The position numbers and the translations under genes were made by a program. Positions 14,271-15,513 of a DNA stretch of 15,513 bases are shown here, piece by piece (position 1 is the stretch's first letter; every line of letters begins with the position of its first letter). A model generated the notes under the pieces. That model had not been told where the DNA came from. It did not search any database and saw only the letters and a program-made list of their open reading frames with translations. Origin of the DNA: JAYFNU01 sp034933305. Its GTDB lineage: Bacteria > Bacillota > Clostridia > Oscillospirales > Ruminococcaceae. The DNA lies in the NCBI GenBank assembly GCA_034933305.1, contig JAYFNU010000005.1, positions 1-15,513 of the forward strand. The letters are read 5' to 3'.

Positions 14271-14291
14271 GAAAACAGGCGCACGGCGTCC
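14271..14291 (-). terminator. Weak possible terminator after xpt
   Basis: On the minus strand GG(A)CGC and GCGCC form a 5-pair stem with a bulged A, followed by TGTTTTCC. It begins a few bases after the xpt stop codon. The stem is short and the T-run brief, so read-through into the Nif11-like gene is possible. Confidence 0.35.
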
Positions 14292-14296
14292 GCGGC

Positions 14297-14884
14297 TCAG
14301 CGCTGGTCCGGCTGGGGACGGAAGACGATGTGCTTCTCGTCCATCTCCTCGATGACGGCGAGCGAATGCAGGTCGATGCCGCGCGAGCGCAGCAGCTTTC
14401 CGCCCTCCTGGAAGCCCTTCTCGATGGCGATGCCGCAGCCGACGGCTTTCGCGCCCGCCTGCTTGATGATATCGAGCAGGCCGAGGACTGCCTGTCCGCG
14501 CGCGAGGAAGTCGTCAATGATGAGGATCTTGTCGCCGGGCAGCACAAAGCTCTTCGACACGATGATCTCATAGGTGTTGCCCGTGGTATAGGAGAGCACC
14601 TTCGCGCGGTAAACGTCGTCGGCGATGTTTTTGGTGCGGATCTTTTTCGCAAAGACGAGCGGCAGGTTCATGCGGCTCGCGACGGCGGCCGCAAGCGCGA
14701 TGCCCGAGGCCTCGATGGTCATGATCTTGTTGGCGCCGCTGTCGATGAACAGGCGCACGAATTCGTCCGCCATCGCGCCGTTGATGACCGGGTCGATCTG
14801 GTGGTTGAGGAAGCTGTCCACCTTGAGGATGTTGCCCTCTTTTACGACGCCGTCGCGCAGGATTCTTTCTTCGAGAAGTTTCAT
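14297..14884 (-). CDS. xpt: Xanthine phosphoribosyltransferase
   Basis: The 195-residue protein matches Xpt, which converts xanthine and PRPP to XMP in purine salvage. The N-terminus MKLLEERILRDG and the VDSFLNHQIDP segment are characteristic of Xpt rather than of adenine or hypoxanthine enzymes. The PRPP-binding loop IIDDFLARGQA lies at residues 122-132, and the C-terminal EKGFQEGGKLLRSRG is also family-typical. The length is nearly identical to B. subtilis Xpt. The ATG at 14882-14884 has AAGGA 7 bases upstream. The frame is open a further 22 codons, but these run through the terminator-like hairpin and lack a ribosome site. A pbuX permease usually follows xpt in Firmicutes and is absent here. 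No purine riboswitch is visible upstream. Confidence 0.95.
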   Translation of the reverse strand: MKLLEERILRDGVVKEGNILKVDSFLNHQIDPVINGAMADEFVRLFIDSGANKIMTIEASGIALAAAVASRMNLPLVFAKKIRTKNIADDVYRAKVLSYTTGNTYEIIVSKSFVLPGDKILIIDDFLARGQAVLGLLDIIKQAGAKAVGCGIAIEKGFQEGGKLLRSRGIDLHSLAVIEEMDEKHIVFRPQPDQR

Positions 14885-14890
14885 AACAAT

Positions 14891-14915
14891 TCCTTCTATA
14901 AAAAATTTTTTAGGA
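14891..14915 (-). promoter_or_regulatory. Possible Shine-Dalgarno-masking hairpin of xpt
   Basis: On the minus strand TCCT (14912-14915) can pair with AGGA of the xpt ribosome binding site (14891-14894). Between them lies the self-complementary AAAAAATTTTTT (14900-14911). Folding would hide the ribosome site. The same AT palindrome includes a TATAGA that could be mistaken for a -10, but no -35 matches. Confidence 0.35.
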
Positions 14916-14924
14916 TCAGACGCG

Positions 14925-14970
14925 AAAAACAAGAGCGCCGGGGACCGCATCGCCTTTCCGGGTCCGGCGC
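14925..14970 (-). terminator. Terminator-like hairpin in front of xpt
   Basis: On the minus strand GCGCCGGACC (14970-14961) pairs with GGTCCCCGGCGC (14946-14935), leaving two bases bulged and a 14-base loop. TCTTGTTTTT follows (14934-14925). Either it ends a transcript entering from the right, or it is an attenuator within the xpt leader. The 40 bases from here to the xpt start contain no convincing promoter, which favours attenuation or read-through. Confidence 0.6.
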
Positions 14971-15110
14971 GGGTAAAGCGCCGACCGCACCGACGAAAAT
15001 CCGCGGCAGGCGAAAAATCTCAAGCGCAGCGCGGGAAGAAAAATCCCGTCAGAGAACAGGAGGAAGCCGAACGGCACAAATCCCCCGGAATCCGAGCCCC
15101 CTCCCGCCCC
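14971..15110. other. Non-coding stretch with no recognised element
   Basis: I find no gene, promoter or purine-aptamer core here on either strand. On the minus strand it would be part of a long xpt leader if transcription enters from the right. It contains a small CGGGA/TCCCG inverted repeat near 15035-15055. Confidence 0.4.
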
Positions 15111-15392
15111 GTTTCCCGAAGCAAAGGGGAGAACCGATTAAAGAAGAATAAAACCAAAGAAAACAAGAACCAGAAGCGCTGCGTTCTGTAATCTCCCCGG
15201 CGGAAAAGCGCCCGTCGTTCTGTTCCCTAAAGCAAAGGGGAAAACCGATTAAAGAAAAGTAAAACCGGAGAAAACAAAAATCCGAGGCGCTGCGTTTTAT
15301 AATCTTCCCAACAGCCAAAGCGCCCGTCGTTCTGCTTCCCGAAGCGAAGGGAAAATTGCAGCAAAGAAGAGCAAAACCAGCGCAAACGGTCA
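15111..15392. repeat. Diverged direct repeat of 111-112 bases, about 2.5 copies
   Basis: Three units begin near 15111, 15222 and 15334. Aligned landmarks: GCAAAGGGG at 15121 and 15232, GCGAAGGG at 15344 (periods 111 and 112); ACCGATTAAAGAA in units 1 and 2; GCGCTGCGTT near the end of units 1 and 2; AAGCGCCCGTCGTTCTG at the joins of units 1/2 and 2/3. Unit 3 decays after about 60 bases. Each unit start can form a hairpin such as TTCCCGAAGC/GAAGGGAA. The minus strand is open across it and would encode Phe/Cys/Leu-rich peptide, but without a convincing ribosome site I treat it as non-coding. Confidence 0.85.
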
Positions 15393-15414
15393 CAGTTTAC
15401 GGAGGCGTTTGCGC
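15380..15414. repeat. Inverted repeat after the tandem repeats
   Basis: GCGCAAAC (15380-15387) and GTTTGCGC (15407-15414) are perfect 8-base inverted copies separated by 19 bases. They lie at the border between the repeat tract and the hairpin cluster. Confidence 0.6.
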
Positions 15415-15452
15415 GGCGGGGTTTTCAGGGTGTGGTCACACCCTGAACCGCC
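15415..15452. repeat. Hairpin 1 of the right-edge cluster
   Basis: TTCAGGGTGTG (15424-15434) and CACACCCTGAA (15437-15447) form an 11-base perfect stem around a two-base centre. GGCGG (15415-15419) and CCGCC (15448-15452) extend it after a short bulge. Confidence 0.8.
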
Positions 15453-15459
15453 GAGGGGT

Positions 15460-15483
15460 GTGGGGGCCATCGGAAGCCCCCAC
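15460..15483. repeat. Hairpin 2 of the right-edge cluster
   Basis: GTGGGGGC (15460-15467) and GCCCCCAC (15476-15483) form an 8-base perfect stem with an 8-base loop. A CTTTT run follows on the plus strand, so it could act as a weak terminator. Confidence 0.8.
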
Positions 15484-15490
15484 GCTTTTG

Positions 15491-15513
15491 GTACTTTTCT
15501 CGCAGAAAAGTAC
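15491..15513. repeat. Hairpin 3, cut by the window edge
   Basis: GTACTTTTCT (15491-15500) and AGAAAAGTAC (15504-15513) form a 10-base perfect stem with a CGC loop. The stem reaches the last base of the window, so it may be longer. Confidence 0.8.

Noticed and set aside
14885..15110. Purine riboswitch upstream of xpt
   Set aside because: I looked on the minus strand for the TATNNNG/CTACC/GTCCGACTA-type aptamer core and did not find it.
15111..15392. CRISPR array
   Set aside because: The repeat unit is about 111 bases, diverged, and has no alternation of short identical repeats and unique spacers. No cas gene is present.
15049..15393. Minus-strand open frame of 114 codons across the tandem repeats
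   Set aside because: The predicted peptide is an internal repeat rich in Phe, Cys and Leu, caused by the pyrimidine-rich DNA repeat. No ribosome site is evident.

Overview
The window is bacterial and GC-rich, with the gene content of an endospore-forming member of the Clostridia (Firmicutes/Bacillota). The evidence is a clear SpoIIP sporulation hydrolase, several strong AAGGAGG-type ribosome binding sites, TTGACA/TATAAT-type promoters with 17-base spacers, a Bacillus-type parS pair in front of parA-parB, and a Nif11-like small protein. I cannot name the genus from sequence alone. The parABS locus, together with an apparent rRNA operon promoter at the left edge and tRNA genes, suggests the region lies near the chromosome origin.

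Layout. Left part, mostly minus strand: a strong promoter and leader point off the left edge (1-269) and most likely drive an rRNA operon. Next is a two-gene unit of a YibE/F membrane protein and an acyltransferase-3 membrane protein (342-2698). A zinc-ribbon membrane protein (2933-3463) follows, with its own promoter and a strong hairpin terminator. Plus strand from 3547: a two-gene unit of an ATC-hydrolase-family protein and a zinc-dependent phospholipase-C-family protein, then a MATE exporter. The MATE promoter contains a near-perfect palindrome and the transcript starts with a structured leader. A canonical terminator at 6538-6567 closes this block.

Core block, plus strand: two identical 16-base parS palindromes lead into parA (TTG start), parB (overlapping parA by one base) and serS. 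An MBOAT O-acyltransferase and an SGNH-like partner follow, probably acylating a secreted or cell-wall polymer. I see no terminator between 6567 and 12535, so this run may be transcribed as one unit as far as the tRNA-Met and tRNA-Glu genes. Those tRNAs also have their own consensus promoter. The tRNA terminator is bidirectional and also ends spoIIP, which converges from the right.

Right part, minus strand: spoIIP, a Nif11-like protein with a Pro/Gly-rich tail, and xpt (xanthine phosphoribosyltransferase). The xpt leader holds a terminator-like hairpin and a possible Shine-Dalgarno-masking hairpin. The last 560 bases carry no convincing gene: there are about two and a half copies of a diverged 111-112 base direct repeat, then three consecutive strong hairpins that run to the window edge.

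The best candidates for something undescribed are the MATE leader and operator, the 111-base repeat and hairpin cluster, the orphan Nif11-like protein, and the xpt leader. None is proven by sequence reading alone.
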